Below are positions 22,789 to 35,010 of a DNA stretch of 64,000 bases, piece after piece; the first letter of the stretch is position 1, and each line of letters begins with the position of its first letter. Source of the DNA: Pleodorina starrii (taxonomy: Eukaryota > Chlorophyta > Chlorophyceae > Chlamydomonadales > Volvocaceae); NCBI GenBank assembly GCA_030267565.1, contig BRXU01000004.1:667501-731500 (forward strand), read 5' to 3'. The position numbers and the translations under genes were made by a program. Below the pieces are notes generated by a model. It made no database searches and had not been told where the DNA came from. It saw only the letters and a program-made list of their open reading frames with translations.

Positions 22789-25700
22789 ATGGGCGTCCAG
22801 GCCGCCTCGGCGGCGCTTTTCCTGCTGCTCCTGTCTCGCTTGCGGCCCGGCGCCGTCGCCGCGATTTGCCCCGGAAGCAGCCAGCCCAGCCGCAACCTTC
22901 CGCAAGAAGCCGCATCCTGTGTCTCCTGCGGCAGCAGCAGCGGCGGTGACTGCGCCTCGGCCGTTATGCAATGGCAACCCGGCGAGGCGCGCCAGCCCGC
23001 GCTCGCGCCGGCGCCGCAGTGGCCCGCGCCCGCGCTCGCCATGTGCAGCGCCCCGCCTGCTGGCGGCCCGGCCTTTCCCTTTTGGATATTCGCCTGCACC
23101 GTCCTGCTGTTCCTGGCATCCGCGATCGCCGTCGCGTGGTTTCTTTCAGCCGAGTCCGAGGACGAGCCGCGTGAATTCGCGGCCACGCGCGCAGCAGTGC
23201 TCGCCGATCCCTTCGCCACCGCCGAGCGCCCCGCCGCGCAAGAAGCCCCCGCTGGACCTACAACAGCAACGGCGATGGAAATGGCAACGGCGAGGGCGTC
23301 AGATCGAGCTTCGGATGGGCACGGCTCCTCCGACACAGATGGCGACCTGGTAGCAGCCGACGCGCGCGCCTGGCCCGCCGCTCAAGTGACCCACGGGTCG
23401 GCGCTACCGCACGAGGAGCGATCGACCCACATCGACTCCGCCTCCAGCCATCGGCCGCAGCTGCGCCCCCCCAAGCCCCTCTCTCATGCGCGGCTGCAGC
23501 CATTCCAGCGACAGCACCTGCCGCCCGCCTTCGGCTCCTCCCGCCCACAGCCGCAGCCGCAGCCGCACCCGCAGCCGAGGCAACCGTCAACCGACATCGC
23601 GTCTCTCCTCGCGCAACATCAACCGCAACATCAACCGCAGCCGCAGCTGCAGCCGCAACCACAGCCGCAGCAGCAGCGATCATTGCTGCCGGCGCGGGCT
23701 GTCAGTGAGGGCTCAACGGCGATTCTGCGGACGCTGATGCTCTTCGAGCCGAGCACTGGCGCCGCCGGCGCCGCCGACCCCGCCGCCGGCGCCGCCGCGC
23801 CGTCGAACCCCGCGACTGGCGCCGAGATGGCGCCGCTGACGGCGGCGGCGGAGGGCGACCAGCAGTCGCTGCGGCGAGGCGACGGCATTGCTACGGCGCC
23901 GGGCGGGTCAGCGGCGGCGTTCCGCGACTTCGACTTCAACGGCAATGTACGACATCCAACGGTCCAACCAAACTGCCGCTCAGCGACCCACTTCGCCTTG
24001 CCCCGCGACGCCGACGACGCCGTCGACCGTGGCATGCTTTCCCCGTACTCCCCGGCGGATGGCCGAGAGCTGCCGCCGCCGTCACAAGCGCCGCCGGCGG
24101 AGCCGCTGCCGCTGCCGCCGCCTGCTGCCGCGGCTCGCAGCGCCAACGGTGGCGCGCTGCTCCCCCTGCCTGCGCGCCGCGATCCATCGGTCACTTGCGG
24201 CAATGGCGCAGATGCCCCTAGCCCTGGTCCCGTCGCTTCGTCCTTCTGGCTGCCGTACACGATGTCCGAGGGCGGCGCCCGGATCGGAGCAGCCGCTGCC
24301 AGCGGCGGCGGCGCCGGCGGCGGCGGCTGGTACGACGCGGCGGCGGCGCCGCCGACCCAGATATCCCGCGCGCAGTACCAGCAACGCGCGCAGCTGCAGA
24401 TGCAGCTGCAACTCCGGGATGTGGAGATCCAGCGACTGCGGTCGCGGCAGCTGCAGCACTACCAGCAGCAGCAGCACCAGCAGCGCCAGTTGCGCTGCCA
24501 GATGCGCCTACACCACAGCCCCTCCGCAGCCGCCGCCGCCGCCGCTGCCGCCGCCGCGGCAGCCAAGTCGCCCGCCAGCTTCCTCACCTCGTCGCGATCC
24601 GCCGTACTGCACTCCCCGGGCTGGGCCACCATGGCGCCCACCACACCGGACTTCGCGCCGTCCGGCGGTCTGTACGGCACCGCCGCCGCCGTACCTGCAC
24701 GGCAGCAGCTCCTCAGGCCCGTGACGGTGCGGCAGCAGCTGGCGGCGGCGGCGGCGGCCAGCGGCGGCGGCGGTCAGCTGCTGCCGGCGCGCTCTGCCAG
24801 CTTGGCTTGGGGCAACCTGGCTCGGGAGCGGAGCTTGCTGCCCGCCACCATTCCTGAGGAGTTGGACGAGGGCGTCGGGACGGTGAGTCGAGGGTAGGGC
24901 AGGGGAGGAAGCGTCTCGCGGTCGATGTGTTGTCACTGGGTTTTAGGGTTGATTTAGGGTTTAAGGGTTTGGTCGCTGAGGAAGAAGATACGATGGAGTA
25001 AGTGTTGGTGAAAAGAGGGCTGTGCGGGTTTGTATGTGTGAAGGTTTTTAGGGTTGGGTTTAAGGTTTCTCCCCAGCCCAGGGGAGGGCCAGGGCTTGGG
25101 GTGGGGTGTAGGCCGCGCGGCGGAGTGTGGACCCACATGGGGTTGTGCCGACCTAATGGTTCGGATGTCCCCCACTGCCTTCCTTTCATCCGTGATCCCC
25201 CTTCCCTCCATACCGCGCCGTACTTCTTCCCCCCGCAGGATCTGTCCGCAGCGCCCTCCGCCGCCACCGTCACCACCGCCGTCACCGCACTGGAAGATTC
25301 CCTGGAGCTCCAGCTGCTGACGCCTGGCGGCGGCGCCGACGGCCGCACAGCCTCCGTACTGCTGCCCCGAGGCCGTACCGGCGGCGTCGCGTCGTCGACC
25401 ACGTCGTCATCGTCGTACCGCGGCTTCCGCTCCATCGCTTCAGCGGCGGGCTTCGACGAGGCCTTCACGTCGCTCGTCCGCGCCGGCGACATCGCCATCG
25501 AGCCCGCCAGCTCGTCCTGCTCGTCCACGTCCGCGCGCTGCTCGTCCAGCAGCGGCTCGGCACGGAGCGCCTCCGGCGGCCTCGTGGCGCCGCTGGCGTT
25601 CGGCACGACGGCGCCGTACACCGTCGCTGGCGCGACGCAAGCGGAGTCCGGCGGCGGCGGCGACGCTGCGCCTGCCGTACAGGCGGATGTGCTGCCGTAT

Positions 25701-28700
25701 GGGGGCGACTGGTCTCCCTTTCTGGCCTTTGGCGGTGACATCGCTCCCGCCCCCGTCACTGACAGCGTCACCACCGCCGCTACGATTCGTGTGCCGGCCG
25801 TCGCCGTCGCCGTCGCCGACGCCGACGCCGTCGCCAACGCCGCCGAGACCGCCGCCGTTGACGAGCCAGGTGCTGCGGACTGCCCGGCCGCTGACGCGGA
25901 GAGCGACGACACGGACGCCGCGGTGGTGGAGATGGTTGCGCCTGCTCTAGATCGGGATCTAGATCTGGATCTGAATCTGGATCCGGATCTGGATCTGAAT
26001 CTGGATCTGGATCTGGACGTGCAGGCAGGTTGGGGCTGGGGCTTTGGGGCAGCAGGGGACTTATTACTCAGGCCAATGGATTTTCTTTTCTTTTGGTTTT
26101 GGAGTTTTGGGTTTCAGTGTTTGAATTTTGGGTTTTGGGTTTTGGTCATTTCCGGGTCGTTCCCGGCGGGCAGACCCACATCCGTGACAACGTTCACCCG
26201 GGGGGGGGGACAAGTCAATGGAGTGTGGCAGTAATGTGGAGAGCGCCAGAGAGTGTCAGCCGGCGAAGGGAGTATAGGGCCCTCCGGGGTTAACGCGACG
26301 CGACGCGACGTTTTCTGCGCAGCGCAGAGCGCCCAGGGAGGAAGGGCTCCGCCGTGTCGCGCGGTGTGTCGCGGTGTCGCGGTGTGTGCCGGGACCGCCC
26401 CCCGCCGTGTGACGCTGGACTGGCTTATCCTCTCAACTCCCCTAGGGAGTGCCCGGCCGCCCTCCCGCACGCGCAATCCGCCATCCATCGCCCTTGCCCG
26501 CCATTGCACTCACGCATTGACATGCGTGCCGTACTGCCGTGCATGCCGTACACTGTCCTCCCTGCAGCTGCCCCACCCGGGAGCTGGAGAGGGAGAGGGA
26601 GTTGGAGAGGAAGGCGAAGACCTGGAAGATCTAGACGTCGTCGCCGCGGCCGCCTTCTCGCCGTCGACTGCTGCCAACTGTCCCGACGACGCCGTCGCCG
26701 CCTGCGGCGCTGCTGCCGAGACCGCCGCCGCCGTCGCCGCCGCCGCCGTCACTGCCGACGAAGACCTCTCCGCCGCGCAGCAGCTCTGCCAGGGCTCCGG
26801 CGGCCTGGGGGCGTGCGGGCCCTTCACCGCCGGCGCCGCCGCCGCCGCCGCCGCGGCCGCCGCCGCCGACCCAGGCGCACCGTCAGCGCCGCCGCCGCTG
26901 TCGCCACTGTGGCTGCACCAACAGCAGCAGCAGCACCAGCTGGCCACGCAGGCGGCCGTGCCGTACGTTTCGCCGTCGTACAACGAATGCGCCCTGATGA
27001 TGGACGGCCTGAGCCCGTTCGGCTGCAATGTCGGTCTGCAGCAGCTGCAGCAGCAGCAACAACAACAACAACTTCACCGAGAGGAGCTGCAGCAGCAGCA
27101 ACAGCAACAGAACCTGCAATCCATTACGACGACAACAGCGGCTTCGGAGGAGGTGGAGGTGGTGGAGGGCATCTGCAGCCCCTGGAGCTCCGCAATGATC
27201 ACATTCGCCACGGCGGCCGCGCCAGATGTGTTCGACACCCCCGTCGGCGCCGACGACACGGCGGAGGCGCTGCCGCTGCCGCCGCCGCCGTTGCCCTTGC
27301 CGCCGCCGGCGCCGCTGCTGCGCAGCTGCAGCATCCATGCCGACGCCTTCTCTCAGCAACTGGCGGAGGCATTCCAGTCCATCACTGACGTCGACCTGCC
27401 GCCGCCGATCGGCGTCGAGTACGACATCGGTGGCGGCGGCGGCGCGCTGCCGCTACCGCAGCTTCCACAGCTGGGTTCCGTACTGCTGCCCCGCCAGCCC
27501 ACCGCGCGGCGCCCGCCGGCGGCGGCGTCGCCGTCGTGGGCGGCCGTCGCCCGCTCGCCCTCCACCGCTGCCGTCGCCGCCGCTGCGCCCGCGGGGCCGC
27601 TGTTCACGTCGCCGCCTCCGGCGCCGCCGCCGTCGGCGCAGCTGCTGCCGCCGCGGCACCCGTCAACGATGCTGCCGCGAGGCGGCTCAACGGCGCCGCT
27701 CCGCCGCCCGCCGGCGGCGCGCCCGAGCCTCCAGAACCTTGCGGCGGCGCGGCCCCAGGCTCAGACGCCGCCGTCGCCTCTGCGACTGGGCGCACTGGTG
27801 CAGTCGCCCGCGCGGCAGCAGACGCCGACGTCTCAGGCGCCGGCCTCGCTGCCGCCGGCAATCCACGGTAGCCCGAGGCCGGCTGGCGGCGCCGTCGCCG
27901 CCGCCGTGTCGCCTCGCCTGCCGCTGCCGCCAGCTCCGCCGCCGCTCCGGCGCTCACCCAACGGTCGCACCCGGTCCGAATCTGAGTTCGCCTCCGCTGC
28001 GGCGCCCCTGTCCCTCGCCGACAAGCCCGACACCAACACCGTCGGCCGCGCTGACAACGGCACAACCGCTAGCAACGGCCTCGACGGCGCCGCCGCCGCC
28101 GTCACCGCGCCCGTCGCCGTCGACGCCGCCGCCGCAGCGGCGTCGCCATCTCCTTCCTGGAGCATACTGGCAACCGACGGATTCGACTGCGAGAACCAGA
28201 ACGTCGACTGGGACGCGTTCGCACAGACGCTGACCCACGGGTCACCGCGGCCCGCCGCGTCGGTGCCTGCCGCGCCACTGACCGCGCACATCGGCTACTG
28301 CGTGGCGCAACCCGGTCCGCTCGCCCGATCCCTCAGCACTCGCAACCGCAGCGGCAGCATTGAGGAGGCGCGCGCCGTCGCCGCGCTGTTGGCCGCCGGC
28401 GGCGGCGGCGGCGGCGGCGGTGCCGTACTGCCGTCCCGCTCCACGTCCGTGTCCAGCTGTAGCAGCATTACCGGAGTGCGACCCTCCAGGGGGGGAGCAT
28501 CATCATCATCCTGGGGGCAGGCCGGCGCCGGCGACACGGGTCTGCCCTCGTGGTTTACGTCGGAGGGCAAGGTGCCGGCGCCGGATGGATCTCTGAAGCA
28601 GCAGCAGCAGCAGCAGCAGCCTCTGATGATGACGCAGACGTCAACTCAAACCAAGCAACAGCAGCAGCAGATGCAACAGCAGCAGGTACAGCCGCCGCCG

Positions 28701-31700
28701 CAGGAACAGCAGCAGCGGCCGCGGGCTCAGCAGCAACAGCAGCAGATGCAGCAGGTGAAGCAGCTGCCCCAGCAACAGCAGCAGCAGCATCTGCAGCAGC
28801 CCGAGCAGGTGCCGCTGCCCGCCCCGGGCCCGGCCCCCGCGTCGCGGCGTCCCGCCGTCGGCGCTGGCCGGGAGCGCGCCGTCGTCGCTGCGGCTGCCGT
28901 CGGGAGGACAAGTGCCGGCGGCCGCGGCGCCTCCGTCGCAACCAGACGGCCAATCGCCGCCGGCGACGCAGGCGCCACTTTCAGCAGGCGGCTCAACGGT
29001 GCCGCCGCTGCTACTACTGCTTCTGCTTCTGCTGTTGCTACTGCTACTGCTGCTACGCCTGCGGTAGTGACTGCCAGCCCGGTCGCCGCAGTCGCCGCCA
29101 CTGCAGCAGTGGCTCCCCAGTGCGCCAAGTGCAGCCCACCGCACACGGACGCTGGCACCAGCGGCGGCGGCAGTGATACCGGCAGAGCCGCCATCGGCAG
29201 CTGCGACGACGGCACAGCGCCGGATCGACCCATGGGTCAGTCAATCGGTCGGCGGCCGTTGCTCCTGGGCAGCAGCGTCGCCACCTCCCTGGCTGGCGGC
29301 GCCGCGGCGTCGGCGTCGGCGCCAGCGGCGGAGAGGGCCTCCTCCTCCTGCTCCTCCTCCTCCAGGTCGACGGAGCAAGGCGCCGCAATGGCGCCCGCAA
29401 TGGGCGCCGCCGCGTCGGCTCCGCCGTACCGCTTACGTATGGCGCTGCCGACGCCGCCGCCGCTGACTGCGGATCAGCCGCTGCCGCCGCCGCCGCTGTA
29501 CCGTTCCCGGATGCGCTCGCGGGTGATCAGCGTCAAGGTGGGGGCTTGGGGACGGGAGCGACGGGATCATCGGGTTGTTTGGGAACCGTTGTTTGGGAGC
29601 CGTTGTTTGGATGCCGTTGCGGGCTGGACTTGTTGGATTATCGGTAGCGCCCCAGGAAGATCTTTACGTAAGCGTCCGTATGTTCGCGGGATTCGGGAGC
29701 TGGAACGGTTGGGGGTAAGGGTATATTGTTTGGTTTGGGGGTCAGGGCTCTTATTAGCTACGTTACGAGGGAGGGTCGTATAGGAGTAAGGGCTGCACCG
29801 CTTGATAGCGGCGAGATAGGGGATCGTCTGCGAATGAATGCCGCAATGAATCGTCTGGATGAATGGAGCGATGAATGCATCAACGAATGTGCTGCTGTGT
29901 TGCTGCGCCGCTGCAAACCCAAGTTGTCGTATCGTACGTAATGCAGCCAAAGCTTGCAAAGGCGGCGGGGCGTATCCGCCGCTCGCGCTGTGTCTCCCAT
30001 AACGCTCTGCGCCGCCGCCACCGCCGCCTGACCGTGCCGCTCCTCACCCTGCCTGCCCTCCCGCCGCCGCCATCCTCCCTTGCACACCTACCTTTCCCGT
30101 CAGATCAACGACCACTCCCCGGCAGCGCGAGGCGCCGCTCCGTCGCTGGCCGCCGCCGCCACGCGCACGGCCCTGGCCCGCCTCGTCCCCACCGCCCCCG
30201 CCGCAACGCCGCCCGGCGCCACACTCCCCACGGCGCCGGCCACCCCCGCCCCCACCACCCACCGGTCTCCCTGGAGCGCCTCCATCTTTCCTCGCCCTTT
30301 CACCGCCAGGCCCCTGGCCCCGGCCGTGGCTGCTGTGGCTGATGCTGCGCAGCCAAGCGCCGGCGATGGCGGCCGCGGCGCTGCGCCGGCGGCGGCGGCG
30401 CCGCGCTCCTTGGACGCTGGCGGCGGCGGCGGCGGGCAGCGAGCCAGTTCCCACGCCGCCATCGTGTGTTCTGTTGTCGTACCGGGCTGCCTGCAGCTTG
30501 TGACTTGGTGCCGAAGTACCGCCGCCGCCACCGGCGGCGGCGGCGGCGGCGGCGCCGCCGCCGCCTTCTCGACGTCTGGCGGCCGCGCCGGCTCCGTTCG
30601 CTCGCCCGTCCGCGGCGCATTCTGGCGCAACGCGCGCAGCGCCGACGGACACGGCGGCTTTGGCGGCCTTGGCGGCATCGGCGGCGGCATTGAAGGGTCT
30701 GGATTCGCCCTTGATGTGCTCCGAACCCTCAGCTCCGAAGACACGGGTGCCGCCGAAGGCCACGACAGCGACGGCGGCGGCGGCAGCTGCGGCGGCGGCA
30801 GCCTGCTCCTCGGCAGCAGCGGCGGCGGCGGCGGCGACGTCTCCGGTGGTTGGACGGCGGCGGAGCCGGCGGCTGGCGACGAGGGCGGCGGCAGTGGGCT
30901 GTCGTGCGCTCTGGCGGCGGCTGTGACTGAGGCGGGCGACTTTGCGTTCGTGGAGCCGGCGTGTTTTACGGCGGTGCAGTCGCTGCAGCTGGTGGGTACC
31001 CGGAGGGGTGTGTTAGGGTGTGTGTGTCTGTATGGGGGGATGGTGGGTGTGTGGGGTTATGATGGGTATGGTGTATCCCAAAACGGAGTCGTGCATTGCT
31101 CCCAATAGCAACCCCCCTCAACCTCATTGCGCTGCCGTCGGTCGCGTCGGTCCCGTGTACGGCTGCAGGCGCTCAAGCTGGACCCCAAGGCTCTGCCGTA
31201 CGAGTACGGCAATGACCCGCTGGCGCTGTGCAGCCCCATGACGCGGTCTTCTTCGTCGCCCTCGCCGTCGCCGTCACCGTCACCGTCACCTGACGTACGA
31301 GCAGTACGACTGCTGATGGTCACGTCCCGCGGGGAGCTGTTGCTGGACGAGCTCGTACCCGTCTGCCGTACCGACCTCATGATTCGGTGAGGGGGAGTGG
31401 GACGACACGGGACACACGCCTTGCTGGGAAGAGGAAGAAAATACCGCACCTGCTGCTCACGCTGCAGATTAGTGTGATTCAGCGTAACGCCTCTACTGAA
31501 ACTGTGGTTCAGTCGAGGTGTCCGCGGATAAGCCAGGTGCCGTCCGGTCGCACGAATGCTTAATGTACAGCGAAATCACGATGGCACGATGGCGCGGTGT
31601 CGTCTTTCCAGGCTGTACGATACGTACGACAGTAACGAAGAGATTATATTATGCAGCATCATGGGTTGGTTGGGTTGGGTTGGGTTGGGTTGGGTTGGGG

Positions 31701-33476
31701 TGGGGTGGGGTGGGGTGGGGTGGGGTGGGGTGGGGTGGGGTGGGGTGGGGTGGGGTGGGGTGGGGTGGGGTGGGGTGGGGTGGGGTGGGGTGGGGTGGGG
31801 TGGGGTGGGGTGGGGTGGGGTGGGGTGGGGTGGGGTGGGGTGGGGTGGGGTGGGGTGGGGTGGGGTGGGGTGGGGTGGGGTGGGGTGGGGTGGGGTGGGG
31901 TGGGGTGGGGTGGGGTGGGGTGGGGTGGGGTGGGGTGGGGTGGGGTGGGGTGGGGTGGGGTGGGGTGGGGTGGGGTGGGGTGGGGTGGGGTGGGGTGGGG
32001 TGGGGTGGGGTGGGGTGGGGTGGGGTGGGGTGGGGTGGGGTGGGGTGGGGTGGGGTGGGGTGGGGTGGGGTGGGGTGGGGTGTGGTGGGGTGGGGTGGGG
32101 AGGGGTGGGGTGTGGTGTGGTGGGGTGGGGTGGGGTGGGGTGGGGTGGGGTGGGGTGGGGTGGGGTGGGGTGGGGTGGGGTGGGGTGGGGTGGGGTGGGG
32201 TGGGGTGGGGTGGGGTGGGGTGGGGTGGGGTGGGGTGGGGTGGGGTGGGGTGGGGTGGGGTGGGGTGGGGTGGGGTGGGGTGGGGTGGGGTGGGGTGGGG
32301 TGGGGTGGGGTGGGGTGGGGTGGGGTGGGGTGGGGTGGGGACCAACGCGGCGCGGTACAAGATGCGCAAGCGAGGGTTAGCGGCAGCAGGTCTAAAGTCT
32401 TAGAAAGACTGTCCGAAAGACAGCAAGCTTGTGCGACAGCAAGGCAAGCACGCACGCATGCCGGAATTCTCGTTGCTAGCAACATATGATCCGTGGTCAT
32501 ATCCTTGCTCAGAATCCCTCCCAACGCCCTCGCTCTTCCTGCTCGTCCCATCGCCGTAACTCGTTGTCGTACGCCTCCGGGCCCCCAGGCTGTGTCTTCC
32601 GCCATTCCCCCCGGGGAGTGCGACACGCGGCATCCACGTGTTTGCGCTGAGTCACGCCGACGATCCGTCCACTGAGGCCGTACACGCCGTCGGCGGCGGC
32701 TGCGGCGGCAGCAGCGAGCCCGTCTCCGGCGTGTTGCTTGGACGAGCAACCCTGCTGGCCGCCGCCGACGAGCGCCTCACGACGGAGCTGGCGGCGGTGT
32801 ACGGCAGCTGCGTCCAGCATTACCTCTCCGCCGCCGCCGCCGCCGCCGCCGCGACGGCGCCGAGCACGGCCGACGTCGCAGGCGGGGACGAGCTCGGCCC
32901 GGCCGTCGACGAGTCGCTGCTGCGGTTGCTGCCGGAGAGGTGGCGGGCCGCCGCCGCTGGCGGCGGCGGCGCCGCCGCCACCGCCGCCGCCGAGTCGGCG
33001 GTGTCTCTGTCCTGGCGACGTCACATCCAACCGCTCATCGCCGATCTTGACTTCCTGTTGTCTACCCGGGCCGACTGCCTGACGGCAATTCGCACCGCAC
33101 AGGACCCAGTTGCAACCCACCCTGGAGCGTCCATCGGCGGCGCCGCCGCCGGCGGCAAGGCCGAAACCGACGTCGGCGCCGGCGACTGGTCCGCTTCCGC
33201 TTGCCGGCGGCACACGTCCGGCCCCGGCGGAAGCCCGTCCTACACGCCGTACACATCGCCGTCATGGTCGGGCGGCGGCGGCGGCGGCGGCGGTGCCACC
33301 GCCGCTGCTGCCGTACACGACTGGCTGGACGTAGCTGATTCGTTGCTGCAGTTCTGCGGCCGGCAGGACATGCCCGCGGCCGAGCAGCTGATAGCGGACC
33401 TGCTGGCTGGAGCGCTGCATCGGAAGCAGCAGCAACAGCAACTGCTGTCGCCGCCGTCGCCGCCACCGCCGGTGTC

Positions 33477-33515
<39 letters not shown>

Positions 33516-35010
33516 TCTGCATGAGCTGTTGAAGCAGGAGGAAGTGCTGCTGTTGCCTTCCCCCAGCTCGCCGACAGCCGCGTCGCCGCCTGCCGTACCC
33601 TCCCCGACGACGGGCGCCGTCGCCAGGACGTGGTCGCCCCTCCTGGCGGCTCGCCTCAACCAACACCAGTTACCGTACGGCAGCGGTTCCGTACAGTACG
33701 GCAGCTTGAGCTGTAACGCCCTGCAGGCGACGGCGGCTGCCGCCGCCGACGCTGCAGGCGGCGGCGACGCGGGACCGGTAAGCTGGCAAGGAGACGGCCC
33801 CGCCGCCGCCGCCGCCGCGGCGGCGGCGGCGGCGTTGTTGGCTCCAGCTCCAGGGGGCCGCATGCTGTACCGCGTGCCCGCCGCGGATTTCTTCCCGGGA
33901 GGCGGTCGCGGCGGACCCGGTTCCTGCCAGCGAGTGCGTGACCAGCAGCAGTGCCAAGGAAGCCGCGGCGGCGGGCAACCACCTCCGCGCGGGCAGCCGC
34001 CGCCGCCGCCGCCACCACCACAATCATCGGCGGAGCAGCAGCAGCAGCAGCAGCAGCAGCCGGGGCAGGAACAACAATACTATCGGCATCAGCAGGTGCA
34101 GGTGTGGCCGTTGGCTCAGCTTCCCGCGCAGGCAAGTGACAAGGAGAACGTGGTTCCGGAGCGCGGCGACGATAACGGCGGCGGCGGCGGCGATACCGGC
34201 GCCGGAAAGCCGTCGCTGCCGGCGCCGCTGCAGCGGCGACCTCAGCAACAGCCGGGACGGGGTGGACGAGTCCGCCGTGCTAGCCAGCAAGCCCCGGGAT
34301 GCGGCGGCGACGTGTGGTACGGCACGGCTGCAGCCGCCGTGCCGTCGGATACGGCGAATGAGGAGCAGGCGGGCTGCCGCCACCAGCGGCGCCGCTGCCA
34401 GGCGGCGGTGGTGGCGGCGCAGCAAGCCGTACGGCAGCAATCCGCTCCATCCTGCATGAGAGGAGATGTGTTTAAAGACAGTGACGCGCCTGATGCCGCC
34501 GAGGCACCACCAGCCGCAACAGGTGCCGGAGACGGTTCCGACGCGGGTACGGCTGGTACGACGAGGAACATTGTCGCTCGCGGCGGCGCCGGCAGCAGCG
34601 ACGGTGACGGGCGCGCTGCCGCCGCCTGCTTCGTGTACGGCAGCTGCGACCCGCCGGAGGCCCCGTTGCGGGCTGCCGCTGTTTCGGGAGTTGTCGCTGG
34701 CGCTGCGGAGGAGTGTCCATCGGGGAATGCGGCCAACACACGGACCGCCACGGCCGCGGCCTGGGCGGCGGCGGCGGCGGCGGCGGTTTGTGTCCGGCCT
34801 GGTCAGCGAGCACTCCGGGTGTACAAGGCAACCCTGTCGCTGCTGCTGGGGCTGCTCCTTCTGGCACTGCCACTCGCGCTGCTCGCACACGCTCTGTCGC
34901 TGGCACTGTCGCGCGGCCGCATCGCCTTTGGGGTAACGGCCAATACCGGTACGCGCTCCGTGATCGGATCGGGGGCCGTGGGGCCCGGGGAAGGGGAGGT
35001 TGGCGTGTAA
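22789..35010 (+). CDS. Giant (~3,120 aa) low-complexity membrane protein, unknown function
   Basis: Six exons keep phase: 22789-24882, 25239-26018, 26568-29537, 30104-30991, 31169-31386, 32589-35010 (9,372 nt). It opens with a signal peptide (ALFLLLLSRLRPGAVAA), a short Cys-containing ectodomain and a membrane span (FPFWIFACTVLLFLASAIAV, about 97-119). Most of the rest is Ala, Gln, Pro, Gly and Ser runs, including a (DLDLNLDPDL)-type stretch at the end of exon 2. Folded-looking islands occur near the end: LKLDPKALPYEYGNDPLAL, LLMVTSRGELLLDELVPV, then across the last intron LMIR|LCLPPFPPG and ATRGIHVFALSHADDP, then HDWLDVADSLLQFCGRQDM. A second hydrophobic span (ATLSLLLGLLLLALPLALL) lies near the C-terminus. 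The join 31386/32589 restores phase across the GGGGT satellite. The stop overlaps a good GTAAGT donor, so further exons are possible. The exon-2 donor (GTGCAG) is weak. No family is recognised. Confidence 0.55.
25945..26018 (+). repeat. (GATCTG/GGATCT) microsatellite in coding sequence
   Basis: Tandem six-base units (gatctg, with gatctggat variants) encode an alternating Asp-Leu tract at the end of exon 2 of the giant membrane protein. Related GGATCT clusters occur at 9890-9912 and 10499-10532. Confidence 0.85.
31663..32340 (+). repeat. (GGGGT)n satellite, about 128 units, preceded by (GGGTT)n
   Basis: Begins as GGGTT units (about 31663-31698), then becomes an almost perfect GGGGT pentamer array to 32340. 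The few variants are clustered around 32082-32120 (TGTGG, AGGGG). The unit contains no stop in any frame, so all six frames stay open across it and appear as Gly/Val/Trp or Pro/His/Thr repeats; these are not proteins. The + strand has four-guanine runs throughout and should form G-quadruplexes. It sits inside the predicted last intron of the giant membrane protein gene. Confidence 0.95.

Noticed and set aside
31556..32749. Long open frames on both strands encoding Gly-Val-Trp or Pro-His-Thr repeats
   Set aside because: They are only the GGGGT pentamer array, which has no stop in any frame; no conserved flanking protein sequence.
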